This document shows, in pieces, positions 8,244 to 16,612 of a DNA stretch of 64,000 nucleotides. Under the pieces are notes generated by a model. It was not told the origin of the DNA. It did no database searches and saw only the letters and a program-made list of their open reading frames with translations. A program made the translations under genes and the position numbers. Numbering within the stretch: position 1 is the stretch's first letter; each line of letters begins with the position of its first letter. The DNA is taken from positions 184,953 through 248,952 of the forward strand of contig JAABSW010000001.1 of the NCBI GenBank assembly GCA_011390155.1, read 5' to 3'. Source of the stretch: Clostridiaceae bacterium. GTDB lineage: Bacteria; Bacillota; Clostridia; Peptostreptococcales; Tindalliaceae.

Positions 8244-11200
8244 ACAAGATGCTTAAAAAGGTGATGGTGATTGGGTCAGGACCCATTATCATTGGGCAGG
8301 CAGCAGAATTTGATTATGCCGGCACACAGGCTTGCATGGCCTTAAAAGAAGAAGGAATTGAAGTGATTTTGGTTAACAGCAATCCGGCCACAATCATGAC
8401 TGATCCAGGGATCGCAGACAGGGTCTACATGGAGCCGTTGACAGTTCCTTTTATTAAGAAAATTATCAGAAAAGAAAAGCCAGAGGGTCTCTTGCCAACA
8501 TTAGGAGGACAAGTGGGACTGAATTTGGCGGTTGAACTTGCAGAAGAGGGTTTTCTTGAAGCAGAAGGGGTTCGTTTGTTGGGAACTCAGGTGGAAGCCA
8601 TCCAAAAAGCAGAAGACAGACAGCTTTTTAACCAGATGTTGGAGAGCATTGACCAGCCGGTTGCCTTGAGTAAAATTGTCAATAAATTAGATGATGCCTT
8701 GGAATTTGCTGCTGAAATTGGATACCCTGTTATCGTTCGCCCAGCCTATACCATGGGTGGAACTGGTGGTGGGATAGCCGCAAATGAAACCGAACTAAGA
8801 GAAATTGGCCGAATTGGATTAAAAAGCAGCCGGGTAACCCAAATATTAGTAGAAAGATGTGTCTCAGGGTGGAAAGAAATTGAATTTGAAGTGATGAGAG
8901 ACAGTAATGATACTTGTATCGCCATCTGCAGCATGGAAAACGTTGATCCTGTCGGCGTTCACACGGGTGACAGCATTGTGGTGGCACCCAGCCAAACCCT
9001 GGCGAACCGGGAGTATCAAATGCTTCGCAGTGCATCCCTGAAAATTATTCGTGCCCTTGGGGTGGAGGGTGGGTGCAATGTACAGTATGCGTTGCACCCA
9101 GACAGTATGGATTATGTTGTCATTGAAGTGAACCCACGTGTAAGCCGCTCCAGTGCATTGGCTTCAAAAGCAACTGGATTTCCCATCGCCCGCATTGCCA
9201 CAAAAATTGCCATTGGCCTCCATCTGGACGAAATTCCAAACCCCATCACAGGAATGGGACACACTGCCTTTGAACCATCATTGGACTATGTAGTTCTGAA
9301 ATTTCCCCGCTGGCCATTTGATAAGTTTGCCTTAGCAAACAGAAGTTTGGGCACTCAAATGAAAGCGACAGGAGAAGTCATGTCCTTGGATCGCAGCTTT
9401 GAAGCCGCGCTTCTTAAAGGAGTGCGATCACTTGAACTGAACAGAAGCAGCCTGGTCATTGGTGGACTGGATGGTTTGTCGATAGAACAATTGATGGAAA
9501 GAATTGCAGTGAGAGACGATGAGCGTATTTTTTATATCGCCACAGCTTTGGCCAGAGGTGTCGAGATCGGGTCAATTAATGCAATGACAGGAATGGATCC
9601 GTTTTTCTTAGAGAAAATTAAAACCATAACTGATATGGAAGAAAAGATTCGCGGGCTATCCATTGATCAACTTCCGGATACGATGCTGAAGGAAGTAAAA
9701 AAAATGGGCTTTTCGGATGAGCACCTTGCTGATTTGCTGAACACAAATGAGAAAGAGTTCCGGTCTTATCGCATCAGCAAAGGAGTCATTCCGGCGTATC
9801 ACATGGTGGACACATGCGCAGGAGAATTTCCGGCAGTAACACCTTATTTTTACGGTAGTTATGAAGGAGAAAATGAAGCATTTCCAAGCAAAAGGAGAAA
9901 AGTGTTGATTTTGGGATCAGGCCCGATTCGCATTGGACAAGGCGTTGAATTTGACTATTGTACGGTTCACTCATTGTGGGCACTCCGTGAAATGGGAATT
10001 GAATCCATCGTCATCAACAACAACCCTGAAACAGTGAGTACTGATTTTAATACGTCGGACCGTCTTTATTTCGAACCATTGACCACTGAAGATGTTTTAA
10101 ATGTTATCGAACTGGAACAACCGGAGGGTGTCATTGTCCAGTTTGGTGGACAAACAGCTATTAATTTGGCTGATTCTCTGGATAAAGCAGGCGTAAAAAT
10201 TCTGGGAACTGCCGTTTCAGATATTGATGCTGCAGAAGACCGGGACAAATTCAATCAACTGGTGCAGCAGTTGGGTATACCAATGCCCTACGGAAAAACT
10301 GCCAGATCAGAAGAAGAAGCTGTCATGTGTGCAAAAGAGATAGGTTTTCCTCTGGTGATCAGACCCTCCTATGTACTAGGTGGCAGAAACATGGAAATAC
10401 TCTACTCAATGGAAGAGTTGGAAGAATATATGACCAATGCAGCCCTGGTGTCACCAAAACATCCAGTTTTATTGGACCAGTACCTTCAGGGAATGGAAGT
10501 GGAAGTGGACGCCATATCGGACGGAGAGCAAATATTGGTGCCTGGCATTCTGGAGCACATTGAACGGGCGGGTGTTCATTCCGGTGACAGTATAGCAGTA
10601 ACACCACCCCTTAACCTGAACCGGCACATGCAGGAAACGGTCATGGATTATACCTTGAGACTGGCAAAAGCCTTGCAAGTGAAGGGCATGATCAACCTTC
10701 AATTTGTTATCAGGCATAACAGGGTGTACCTTCTTGAAGTGAATCCACGTTCCAGCCGTACCATTCCCTTTCTGAGTAAAGTCACCGGTATACCCATGGT
10801 CTCCATCGCCACAAAAGCAGCTATGGGAGATTCGCTGCGAAAACAAGGCTTGAGAGCTGGGCTGGCAGCCGCACGACCGGGCTATGCTGTAAAGGCACCT
10901 GTGTTTTCTTTCTCAAAACTCATTGAAGTGGATACATCCTTAGGACCTGAAATGAAATCAACGGGGGAGTCAATTGGTATGGATGAACTGTATCCAAAGG
11001 CACTCTACAAAGCATTGACAGCTTCTGGATTAGAAGTGCCAACAGATGGCAATATTCTGGTCACCATTGCCGATAAAGATAAAGACGAAGCCATTCCCAT
11101 TGTCCGTGAACTTTGGGAAATTGGTTTTTCCATTTTTGCCACTGCAGGAACTGCATTGGCCCTCAGGCAAGCGGGGATCCAGGTGAAGGAGACACGAAAA

Positions 11201-11425
11201 ATCGAAGAAGAGAGCCCAAACCTTCTTAACCTTATTCAGGAAGAAAAGGTTCATTTGGTCATCAACACACCGGCAAAAGGCAAGCAGCCAAAACGCGATG
11301 GGTTTAAAATCAGAAGAGCAGCAGTTGAATCCGGTGTGCCATGTGTGACTTCCATGGATACAGCAAGAGCTCTTTTGGAGGTGCTTAAATCAATCTCATT
11401 CAAAGTGACAGGGCTGGAAGGCTGA
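8234..11425 (+). CDS. carB: Carbamoyl-phosphate synthase large subunit
   Basis: This 1063-residue protein has the duplicated ATP-grasp architecture of CarB. Each half begins with a preATP-grasp loop (VMVIGSGPIIIGQAAEFDYA near the N-terminus and VLILGSGPIRIGQGVEFDYC near residue 557) and carries an ATP-grasp core (EVNPRVSRSSALASKATGFP in half one, EVNPRSSRTIPFLSKVTGIP in half two). A C-terminal MGS-like allosteric domain follows (FATAGTALALRQAGI), where UMP/ornithine effectors bind in the family. It uses ammonia from CarA, bicarbonate and two ATP. The ATG is preceded by AAGGAGG and lies inside the carA 3' end. Length is normal and no damage is seen. Confidence 0.98.
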   Translation: MPLNKMLKKVMVIGSGPIIIGQAAEFDYAGTQACMALKEEGIEVILVNSNPATIMTDPGIADRVYMEPLTVPFIKKIIRKEKPEGLLPTLGGQVGLNLAVELAEEGFLEAEGVRLLGTQVEAIQKAEDRQLFNQMLESIDQPVALSKIVNKLDDALEFAAEIGYPVIVRPAYTMGGTGGGIAANETELREIGRIGLKSSRVTQILVERCVSGWKEIEFEVMRDSNDTCIAICSMENVDPVGVHTGDSIVVAPSQTLANREYQMLRSASLKIIRALGVEGGCNVQYALHPDSMDYVVIEVNPRVSRSSALASKATGFPIARIATKIAIGLHLDEIPNPITGMGHTAFEPSLDYVVLKFPRWPFDKFALANRSLGTQMKATGEVMSLDRSFEAALLKGVRSLELNRSSLVIGGLDGLSIEQLMERIAVRDDERIFYIATALARGVEIGSINAMTGMDPFFLEKIKTITDMEEKIRGLSIDQLPDTMLKEVKKMGFSDEHLADLLNTNEKEFRSYRISKGVIPAYHMVDTCAGEFPAVTPYFYGSYEGENEAFPSKRRKVLILGSGPIRIGQGVEFDYCTVHSLWALREMGIESIVINNNPETVSTDFNTSDRLYFEPLTTEDVLNVIELEQPEGVIVQFGGQTAINLADSLDKAGVKILGTAVSDIDAAEDRDKFNQLVQQLGIPMPYGKTARSEEEAVMCAKEIGFPLVIRPSYVLGGRNMEILYSMEELEEYMTNAALVSPKHPVLLDQYLQGMEVEVDAISDGEQILVPGILEHIERAGVHSGDSIAVTPPLNLNRHMQETVMDYTLRLAKALQVKGMINLQFVIRHNRVYLLEVNPRSSRTIPFLSKVTGIPMVSIATKAAMGDSLRKQGLRAGLAAARPGYAVKAPVFSFSKLIEVDTSLGPEMKSTGESIGMDELYPKALYKALTASGLEVPTDGNILVTIADKDKDEAIPIVRELWEIGFSIFATAGTALALRQAGIQVKETRKIEEESPNLLNLIQEEKVHLVINTPAKGKQPKRDGFKIRRAAVESGVPCVTSMDTARALLEVLKSISFKVTGLEG

Positions 11426-11465
11426 ACAGAGATAGGGTGTTTGGAGATAGGAGGGGGTTCTGCGT

Positions 11466-12266
11466 ATGAAAAAAGAATTTATAGGTGAAATACTGTATCA
11501 GGAAATGATGTATGATGGGTGTTACCGGATGGTAATCAAAACAGACGAAGATCTATTAAAGGCTTCACAACCTGGCCAGTTTGTTCACCTTAAAATAAAT
11601 CAAACAGGAAGCCCTTTGCTGAGAAGACCATTCAGCATACATCGGATTGACCTGGAACAAAAAACAATCTCATTATTGTACGCTGTTGTTGGGAAAGGTA
11701 CCAGAATTATGGCCATGGACCTGCCAGGAAAAAAGGTGGGAATAATTGGACCCCTGGGTACTGGCTTCCCATTACCGGACCCCAAACCATATCACGTTGC
11801 ACTGATTGGAGGTGGCTTGGGTGCAGCCCCGTTGCTATTCACTGCAGAGAGACTGGTTGAGAAAGAAATTAAGACAACTGTCATTTTGGGTTACGCAGAT
11901 AAGCAAAGATCAATGCTTGAAGGTGATTTTAAACGTTTGGGGGTTCGAACATACATCTCGACAGAAGATGGCAGCATAGGCAACAGGGGCTATCCAACAG
12001 AAGTGCTGCAAGAGATGATATTATCAGAAAAGATTGATGCGGTGTTTACCTGCGGACCGGAAATCATGATGCATAAAGTGGCAGTCATTTGTGGGGATGC
12101 TGGTGTAAAAGCATGGGTTTCCCTGGAAGAGAAGATGGCATGTGGTGTTGGGGCCTGTCTGGGATGTGTGGTGAGAATCAGAGATGAAGGCGGAAGTCAT
12201 TATGAAAAAGCCTGTAAGGAAGGACCTGTGTTCAAAGCATCGGAGGTGATTTTTCATGAAAACTAA
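11466..12266 (+). CDS. pyrK: Dihydroorotate dehydrogenase electron transfer subunit
   Basis: PyrK carries FAD and a [2Fe-2S] cluster and passes electrons from dihydroorotate oxidation in PyrD to NAD+. This 266-residue protein has the FAD-binding RRPFSIH motif, the nucleotide-binding segment [11 protein letters not shown], and the C-terminal cysteine cluster CGVGACLGC followed by a fourth Cys in EKACKEGP, matching the family spacing. A GGAGGGGG ribosome binding site precedes the ATG. Its 3' end overlaps pyrD by 11 bp. Together they make the NAD-dependent type-1B enzyme typical of Firmicutes. Confidence 0.96.
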   Translation: MKKEFIGEILYQEMMYDGCYRMVIKTDEDLLKASQPGQFVHLKINQTGSPLLRRPFSIHRIDLEQKTISLLYAVVGKGTRIMAMDLPGKKVGIIGPLGTGFPLPDPKPYHVALIGGGLGAAPLLFTAERLVEKEIKTTVILGYADKQRSMLEGDFKRLGVRTYISTEDGSIGNRGYPTEVLQEMILSEKIDAVFTCGPEIMMHKVAVICGDAGVKAWVSLEEKMACGVGACLGCVVRIRDEGGSHYEKACKEGPVFKASEVIFHEN

Positions 12267-13194
12267 TGGGTTGAGGGTGACCATACCTGGAAAGTCTAGA
12301 GGTTGTAAAAACCTTGTGCTGGATAACCCTGTCATCGCGGCTTCCGGAACCTTTGGATTTGGAAGGGAATATGCAGAATATATAGACCTCAATCAGTTGG
12401 GGGCAATCGCTGTAAAAGGGTTAACCCCGGCAGCGAGAGAAGGTAATCCGACACCCCGGATTGTGGAAACGGAAATGGGGATCATCAATTCCATTGGTCT
12501 GCAGAATCCTGGTATTGAGAAATTTATTGAAGAGGAAATGCCTTTTCTCACCCAGTACAATACAAAGGTGATTGCAAACATATCAGGAAACAGCGTGGAA
12601 GAGTTTGTGTGGATGTCACAGCGATTGTCTATGGAAAAAAATATTGATGCGCTGGAAGTCAATGTGTCCTGCCCTAATATTCACCGTGGAGGAGAAGTTT
12701 TTGCGACAAATCCCGAAATGGTGGAATTGATAACATCTGCTGTGAGAAAAGCCACTGATTTGCCAATCATTGTCAAATTGTCACCCAATGTGACTGATAT
12801 TGGAAGCGTAGCCAAACGGGCAGAAGCAGGAGGAGCTGATGCTGTGTCCCTGATTAATACAGTCTTGGCAATGGCAATCGATATACGCCAACAAAGGCCC
12901 GTGTTAAAACAGGTATTTGGTGGATTATCCGGACCGGCCATTAAACCTATCGCTTTACGACAGGTATGGCAGGTTTATCAGTCTGTTACCATACCCATTA
13001 TTGGTATGGGAGGGATTATGGATGGCAATGATGCCATTGAGTTTATACTGGCGGGAGCAACGGCGGTTTCAGTTGGCACTGGAAATTTTGTCAATCCCAC
13101 TGCATGTGTGGATGTGTTAGAAGGAATAAAAGATTATATGAAAGACCACCACCTTGATCATATTAACCAGCTGGTTGGAAAGGCACATCGATAA
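12256..13194 (+). CDS. pyrD: Dihydroorotate dehydrogenase (NAD+), catalytic subunit, type 1B
   Basis: This 312-residue FMN-containing TIM-barrel enzyme oxidises dihydroorotate to orotate. The catalytic Cys is in [11 protein letters not shown], and FMN/phosphate-binding loops are seen at [15 protein letters not shown] and [19 protein letters not shown]. It overlaps pyrK, supporting a PyrD2-PyrK2 complex. It is the last gene of the unit: pyrB, pyrC, pyrE and pyrF are not here, so the pathway genes are split in this genome. A GGAGG precedes the ATG. Confidence 0.96.
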   Translation: MKTNGLRVTIPGKSRGCKNLVLDNPVIAASGTFGFGREYAEYIDLNQLGAIAVKGLTPAAREGNPTPRIVETEMGIINSIGLQNPGIEKFIEEEMPFLTQYNTKVIANISGNSVEEFVWMSQRLSMEKNIDALEVNVSCPNIHRGGEVFATNPEMVELITSAVRKATDLPIIVKLSPNVTDIGSVAKRAEAGGADAVSLINTVLAMAIDIRQQRPVLKQVFGGLSGPAIKPIALRQVWQVYQSVTIPIIGMGGIMDGNDAIEFILAGATAVSVGTGNFVNPTACVDVLEGIKDYMKDHHLDHINQLVGKAHR

Positions 13195-13214
13195 TATAAT
13201 TTTGCTTAATAAAA

Positions 13215-13253
13215 TGCTCCCCTGAGAATAAACCGTTATCCTAATGGGGAGCG
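13215..13253 (+). terminator. Hairpin after pyrD (weak terminator)
   Basis: Arms GCTCCCC (13216-13222) and GGGGAGC (13246-13252) enclose a 23-nt loop. Only a poor T-rich tail follows (gtatcttatt), so termination is plausible but not strong. Confidence 0.45.
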
Positions 13254-13260
13254 TATCTTA

Positions 13261-14973
13261 TTAAACTAAAATTTTTGCCACACCTGATTCATTTACCTGG
13301 GTTTCAAACTGATTTCGATCATCCGGATGAAAGACTTCCATATAAGTTCGATAGCCACCATCCAGGTTTTTTACCTGAGAGAAACCATGTTGTTTTAAGA
13401 TGCGACTGGCCAGGTACCCGCGAATACCCACCTGGCAATAGACATAGATGGGTTGGTTTTTCGGGATTTCACTCATACGGGTTCTCAGCTGATTTAGAGG
13501 AATCAACGTAGAGTGATCAATAGAACCAGTCTCATGCTCGTTATCGTCACGAACATCAATCATAATGGCTTTTTGACTAACCAATTTATCCACTTCATGC
13601 CATTGAAAAGAATCGGTGAGTGATTCGATAACATTGGTGGCGGCAAACCCCAGCATATTGACAGGATCTTTTGCAGAAGAATAAGGTGGTGCGTAGGAAA
13701 GTTCAAGTTCCTGAAGATCAGATACGGTTAAACCTCCTTTGATGGCAGTGGCAATGACATCAATCCTTTTTTCCACTCCGGACCACCCAACCGCCTGGGC
13801 TCCCAATATTTTACCATTCGCAGGGTCAAATAGTAGTTTCATGGTGATGGAATTAGCACCAGGATAATAACCGGCATGAGAACCGGGGTGAATGTGCAGC
13901 GCCTGGAATGGTAAATTAAGTTGACGCAGACGTTTTTCGTTAACTCCGGTGGAAGCGGCTGTCATATCAAATACTTTTACAACAGCGGTGCCCATTGTAC
14001 CGGGATAAGTGGCGGCACGACCGCAGATATTGTCTGCAGCGATACGAGCTTGTTTGTTTGCAGGTCCGGCAAGGGGAATCATCGTTGGCAAGCCTGTGAT
14101 GTAGTCGGTAACTTCAATGGCGTCTCCCACTGCATAAATGTAGGGATCTGAGGTTTGCATGTGTTTGGTTACTTTTATACCGCCGCGTTCACCCAGGTCA
14201 AGTCCGGCATCTTTGGCTAGCTGATTCTCCGGCTTCACACCAATTGCCAGCATAGTAATGTCACTGGAAATTAATTTTCCGCTGTTAAGCTCTATTTCAG
14301 CGCCATTTTTGTGGAAGGCTTTTACGCCATCAGAAAGTATTAGGTTCACACCTTTTTCTCTCAAATGGTTGTGAAGTACAGAAGCCATTTCATAATCCAT
14401 TGGAGCCATAATCTGGTCCAGCATTTCCACCAGTGTAACATGGATGTCTCTGTCAACAAGGTTTTCTGCCATCTCAACACCAATAAAACCTCCGCCTATG
14501 ACAACTGCATTTTGGGGTTGTATTGTGTCAACCTTCTGTTTAATCAGATCGGTATCAGGTATATTTCGCAATGTGTATACATTATCAGCAGTATCTAAGC
14601 CGGGAATAGGAGGTTTTAAAGGACTGGCACCTGGAGATAGAATGACATTGTCATAACTTTCTTCGTAGATTTTTCCTGTGGTAAGGTTTTTAACAGTGAC
14701 GGTTTTGTTGCTTCTGTTGATGGAGGTTACTTCGTTAAATGGCCTGACATCAAAATTAAACTTCTTAGTCATATCCTCCGCTGTCAAAACCAACAGTTCT
14801 TCACGGTCTTCGATGGTTCCCCCAATATAGTATGGTAATCCGCAGTTAGCAAATGATATAAATTCACCCCGCTCAAGCAGAATGATCTCCGCATGTTCAT
14901 CCATTCTTCTTAAACGTGCTGCAGCAGAAGCCCCGCCAGCAACACCACCGATTATTACAATTTTTTTATGCAT
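13261..14973 (-). CDS. CoA-disulfide/persulfide reductase with C-terminal rhodanese domain
   Basis: This FAD/NAD(P)H pyridine-nucleotide-disulfide oxidoreductase of about 570 residues is fused to a rhodanese domain. The N-terminal FAD loop is IIGGVAGGASAAARLRR. The single active-site Cys lies in FANCGLPYYIGG (about residue 44), as in CoA-disulfide reductases. The second nucleotide loop is VIGGGFIGVEMAENL, and the rhodanese Cys is in YVYCQVGIRGYLASR. Known relatives reduce CoA persulfide, polysulfide or CoA disulfide. Downstream of ATG 14979, the ATG at 14973 has better spacing from GAGAGGG. It lies about 55 bp downstream of the ArsR gene on the same strand, which suggests sulfur-stress control. 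Confidence 0.93.
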   Translation of the reverse strand: MHKKIVIIGGVAGGASAAARLRRMDEHAEIILLERGEFISFANCGLPYYIGGTIEDREELLVLTAEDMTKKFNFDVRPFNEVTSINRSNKTVTVKNLTTGKIYEESYDNVILSPGASPLKPPIPGLDTADNVYTLRNIPDTDLIKQKVDTIQPQNAVVIGGGFIGVEMAENLVDRDIHVTLVEMLDQIMAPMDYEMASVLHNHLREKGVNLILSDGVKAFHKNGAEIELNSGKLISSDITMLAIGVKPENQLAKDAGLDLGERGGIKVTKHMQTSDPYIYAVGDAIEVTDYITGLPTMIPLAGPANKQARIAADNICGRAATYPGTMGTAVVKVFDMTAASTGVNEKRLRQLNLPFQALHIHPGSHAGYYPGANSITMKLLFDPANGKILGAQAVGWSGVEKRIDVIATAIKGGLTVSDLQELELSYAPPYSSAKDPVNMLGFAATNVIESLTDSFQWHEVDKLVSQKAIMIDVRDDNEHETGSIDHSTLIPLNQLRTRMSEIPKNQPIYVYCQVGIRGYLASRILKQHGFSQVKNLDGGYRTYMEVFHPDDRNQFETQVNESGVAKILV

Positions 14974-15027
14974 GTACATCGCCCTCTCGTTAAAATATTT
15001 ATTTTTTCTTACAGTGTATGATTATTT

Positions 15028-15312
15028 TTATAAAAACAAGTTCAATACTTGTCTAGCTCGCTGGTCAGTTATCCGATAATTTATTTCGTTTCCCTTTCGT
15101 TGTCCAACCACAATACCTGCATACCGCAGAACACTTAGATGTTGAGACAAGGTGGATTGTGGTATATTGATGCATTCTTGCATTAATCTTACATTGCTGA
15201 TTTCAGCTTTTGAAAGGTAATGAAGTATGCACAATCGTATAGGGTGTCCCATTGCTTTTAAAAAGTCTGCATCTCCCTGGAAAACATCCGGAGAATGTTT
15301 ATGTAAGGTCAC
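15028..15312 (-). CDS. ArsR/SmtB family repressor
   Basis: This 94-residue winged-helix regulator has KAMGHPIRLCILHYL in the N-terminal helix, the recognition helix region SQHLSVLRYAGIV and wing RKGNEINYRI. Two cysteines (28 and 47) are present; they do not form the classic ELCVCDL metal motif, so a thiol/persulfide or metal signal remains open. It is the first gene of a two-gene minus-strand unit with the rhodanese-fused reductase. A palindrome covering the -10 box of its own promoter suggests autoregulation. The start ATG follows AAGGAGG. Confidence 0.92.
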   Translation of the reverse strand: MTLHKHSPDVFQGDADFLKAMGHPIRLCILHYLSKAEISNVRLMQECINIPQSTLSQHLSVLRYAGIVVGQRKGNEINYRITDQRARQVLNLFL

Positions 15313-15349
15313 TTAACGCACCTCCTTATAAAATTCACAAACTTAAAAC

Positions 15350-15389
15350 CGTATATTAGAATAATACGATATAAATAGATGGATGTCAA
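15350..15389 (-). promoter_or_regulatory. Promoter with overlapping ArsR-type operator
   Basis: On the minus strand, TTGACA (15384-15389), a 17-nt spacer and TATTAT (15361-15366) form a near-consensus promoter for the arsR-reductase unit. The palindrome CGTAT-N9-ATACG (15350-15368) covers the -10 element, the usual place for an ArsR operator. Confidence 0.75.
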
Positions 15390-15483
15390 GTATTATCTTC
15401 AGTAGTTTGTAGATAATCAACATTGACACCTCATGTGTAAATTGGTAGGGTAGAATCAGAATATAAATGAAAGGAGTTTTTCT

Positions 15484-16110
15484 ATGAAATTGACTGAATT
15501 GAAAACAAAAGAGTTTGTCGACATGCTGGCATCAGAGGCGCCTGCCCCTGGCGGAGGGAGCGCATCTGCTCTTTTTGGTGCGTTAGGTACTGCATTAGTA
15601 TCAATGGTAGCCAATTTGACAACTGGCAAAGAAAAGTACGCTGAGTATGAAGAACTTATGCAAGAAGTACGTAGAGAAACACAAACCCTCATTAATTCAT
15701 TTAATGAACTTATTGAGAAGGATACTGAAGTTTACAATGCTGTAGGAGAAGTTCTTTCAATGCCTAAATCAAATGAGGAAGAAAAAGCCCTCAGAAAAGA
15801 AGCCATGCAAAACGCCTTGAAGGAAGCTACTATTGTGCCGTATCAAATGATGGAAGAGGCAGCCAAAACCTTAGTGGTACTCCAAAAAGCATTGGGTCAT
15901 TCAAATCCCAATGCGGTCAGTGACCTTGGAGTAGGTGCACTGGGATTGAAAGCTGCTATGCAGGGAGCTTGGCTGAATGTGAAAATTAACCTGGGCAGTA
16001 TTAAAGACGAAGCTTTTGTTGCTGAATACACCGAAAAAGGTGAAAAGCTTCTAAAGGATAACCTAAAATTAGCTGATGGTCTATACAAGACTGTGGAAGA
16101 GCAATTATAA
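15484..16110 (+). CDS. Cyclodeaminase/cyclohydrolase family protein (FchA/FTCD-C type)
   Basis: This 208-residue helical protein has the family N-terminus with APAPGGGSASAL, the folate-binding region of formiminotransferase-cyclodeaminase C-terminal domains. Stand-alone members act as formimidoyl-THF cyclodeaminase or methenyl-THF cyclohydrolase (FchA) in amino-acid and one-carbon metabolism of anaerobes. The sequence ends with the usual helical segment NVKINLGSIKDE. A strong AAGGAG site lies before the ATG. A TTGACA at 15423-15428 could be its -35 element, but the -10 is unclear. No glycine or histidine catabolism gene is adjacent, so the exact reaction is unresolved. Confidence 0.87.
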   Translation: MKLTELKTKEFVDMLASEAPAPGGGSASALFGALGTALVSMVANLTTGKEKYAEYEELMQEVRRETQTLINSFNELIEKDTEVYNAVGEVLSMPKSNEEEKALRKEAMQNALKEATIVPYQMMEEAAKTLVVLQKALGHSNPNAVSDLGVGALGLKAAMQGAWLNVKINLGSIKDEAFVAEYTEKGEKLLKDNLKLADGLYKTVEEQL

Positions 16111-16133
16111 GCAACTTAACGCTAAGGGTAAAG

Positions 16134-16167
16134 AAACTGGTCTGTTACAAGCGGATCAGTTTTTTTA
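16134..16167 (+). terminator. Terminator after the cyclodeaminase gene
   Basis: Stem AAACTGGTC (16134-16142) with GATCAGTTT (16154-16162), including one G-T pair, followed by a T7 tract at 16160-16166. Confidence 0.8.
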
Positions 16168-16255
16168 AATTAAAACACTCATGGTATTTACATAAAGTCA
16201 ACATATTAACACTTTAAAGCATAAAAACAGGAAATATCTTATTAGTCAGATGAAA

Positions 16256-16450
16256 TTGTCAAATGTGACAAATATAAAAAAGCTAAATTTCAACGATGCT
16301 GGAAATGAATGATTGAATTTTCAGATATGAGATTTATTTTATTGACATATCTATGACAATCAAGAAAGTTAATATCAAGGAGTTACTTTTAATGCCTGAA
16401 TTTCCGATGAAGGATCTCTACAATCAGCTGTATTCAGTCAATTTTGACAA
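16256..16450 (+). promoter_or_regulatory. Candidate upstream activator sites for the sigma-54 regulator
   Basis: Three related dyads sit upstream of the sigma-54 promoter: TTGTCAAATGTGACAA at 16256-16271, TTGACATATCTATGACAA at 16342-16359, and GTCAATTTTGACAA at 16437-16450. All have TTGWCA/TGWCAA-like arms. Their distance of about 70-265 bp from the predicted start site is usual for enhancer-binding-protein sites. The 16111-16612 interval otherwise holds the terminator, the promoter, and no gene I can support. Confidence 0.55.
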
Positions 16451-16494
16451 TGGCAATGAAAATAATTTGATGATAACCCCTATTCTCAGAAATC

Positions 16495-16510
16495 CGGCAC
16501 GATGTATGCA
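16495..16510 (+). promoter_or_regulatory. Sigma-54 (-24/-12) promoter of the NhaC-type antiporter
   Basis: The bases CGGCACGATGTATGCA match the sigma-54 consensus TGGCACG-N4-TTGCA with two mismatches. The invariant GG (16496-16497) and GC (16508-16509) are correctly 10 bp apart. It lies about 100 bp before the antiporter start, and a sigma-54 activator gene follows the antiporter. Confidence 0.7.
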
Positions 16511-16612
16511 TTATTGACAACTGTGGTTAAATAATACCTAGCTGAAGGTAAAGGAGGTAAATTTGTCATAAGCAGCCACATGATTGATCGAGTAAAAGGA
16601 GGGGTTGATCCA

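Noticed and set aside
8730-9097. Minus-strand ORFs inside carB
   Set aside because: They are antisense shadows of a highly conserved coding region, with no ribosome binding site or protein resemblance.
10469-10846. 125-residue minus-strand ORF in carB
   Set aside because: Antisense to the second ATP-grasp domain; codon structure follows carB.
16392-16517. 41-codon ORF (MPEFPMKDLY...) with AAGGAG
   Set aside because: It overlaps the candidate sigma-54 promoter (16495-16510) and one of the dyads, and has no recognisable protein; chance frame is more likely.
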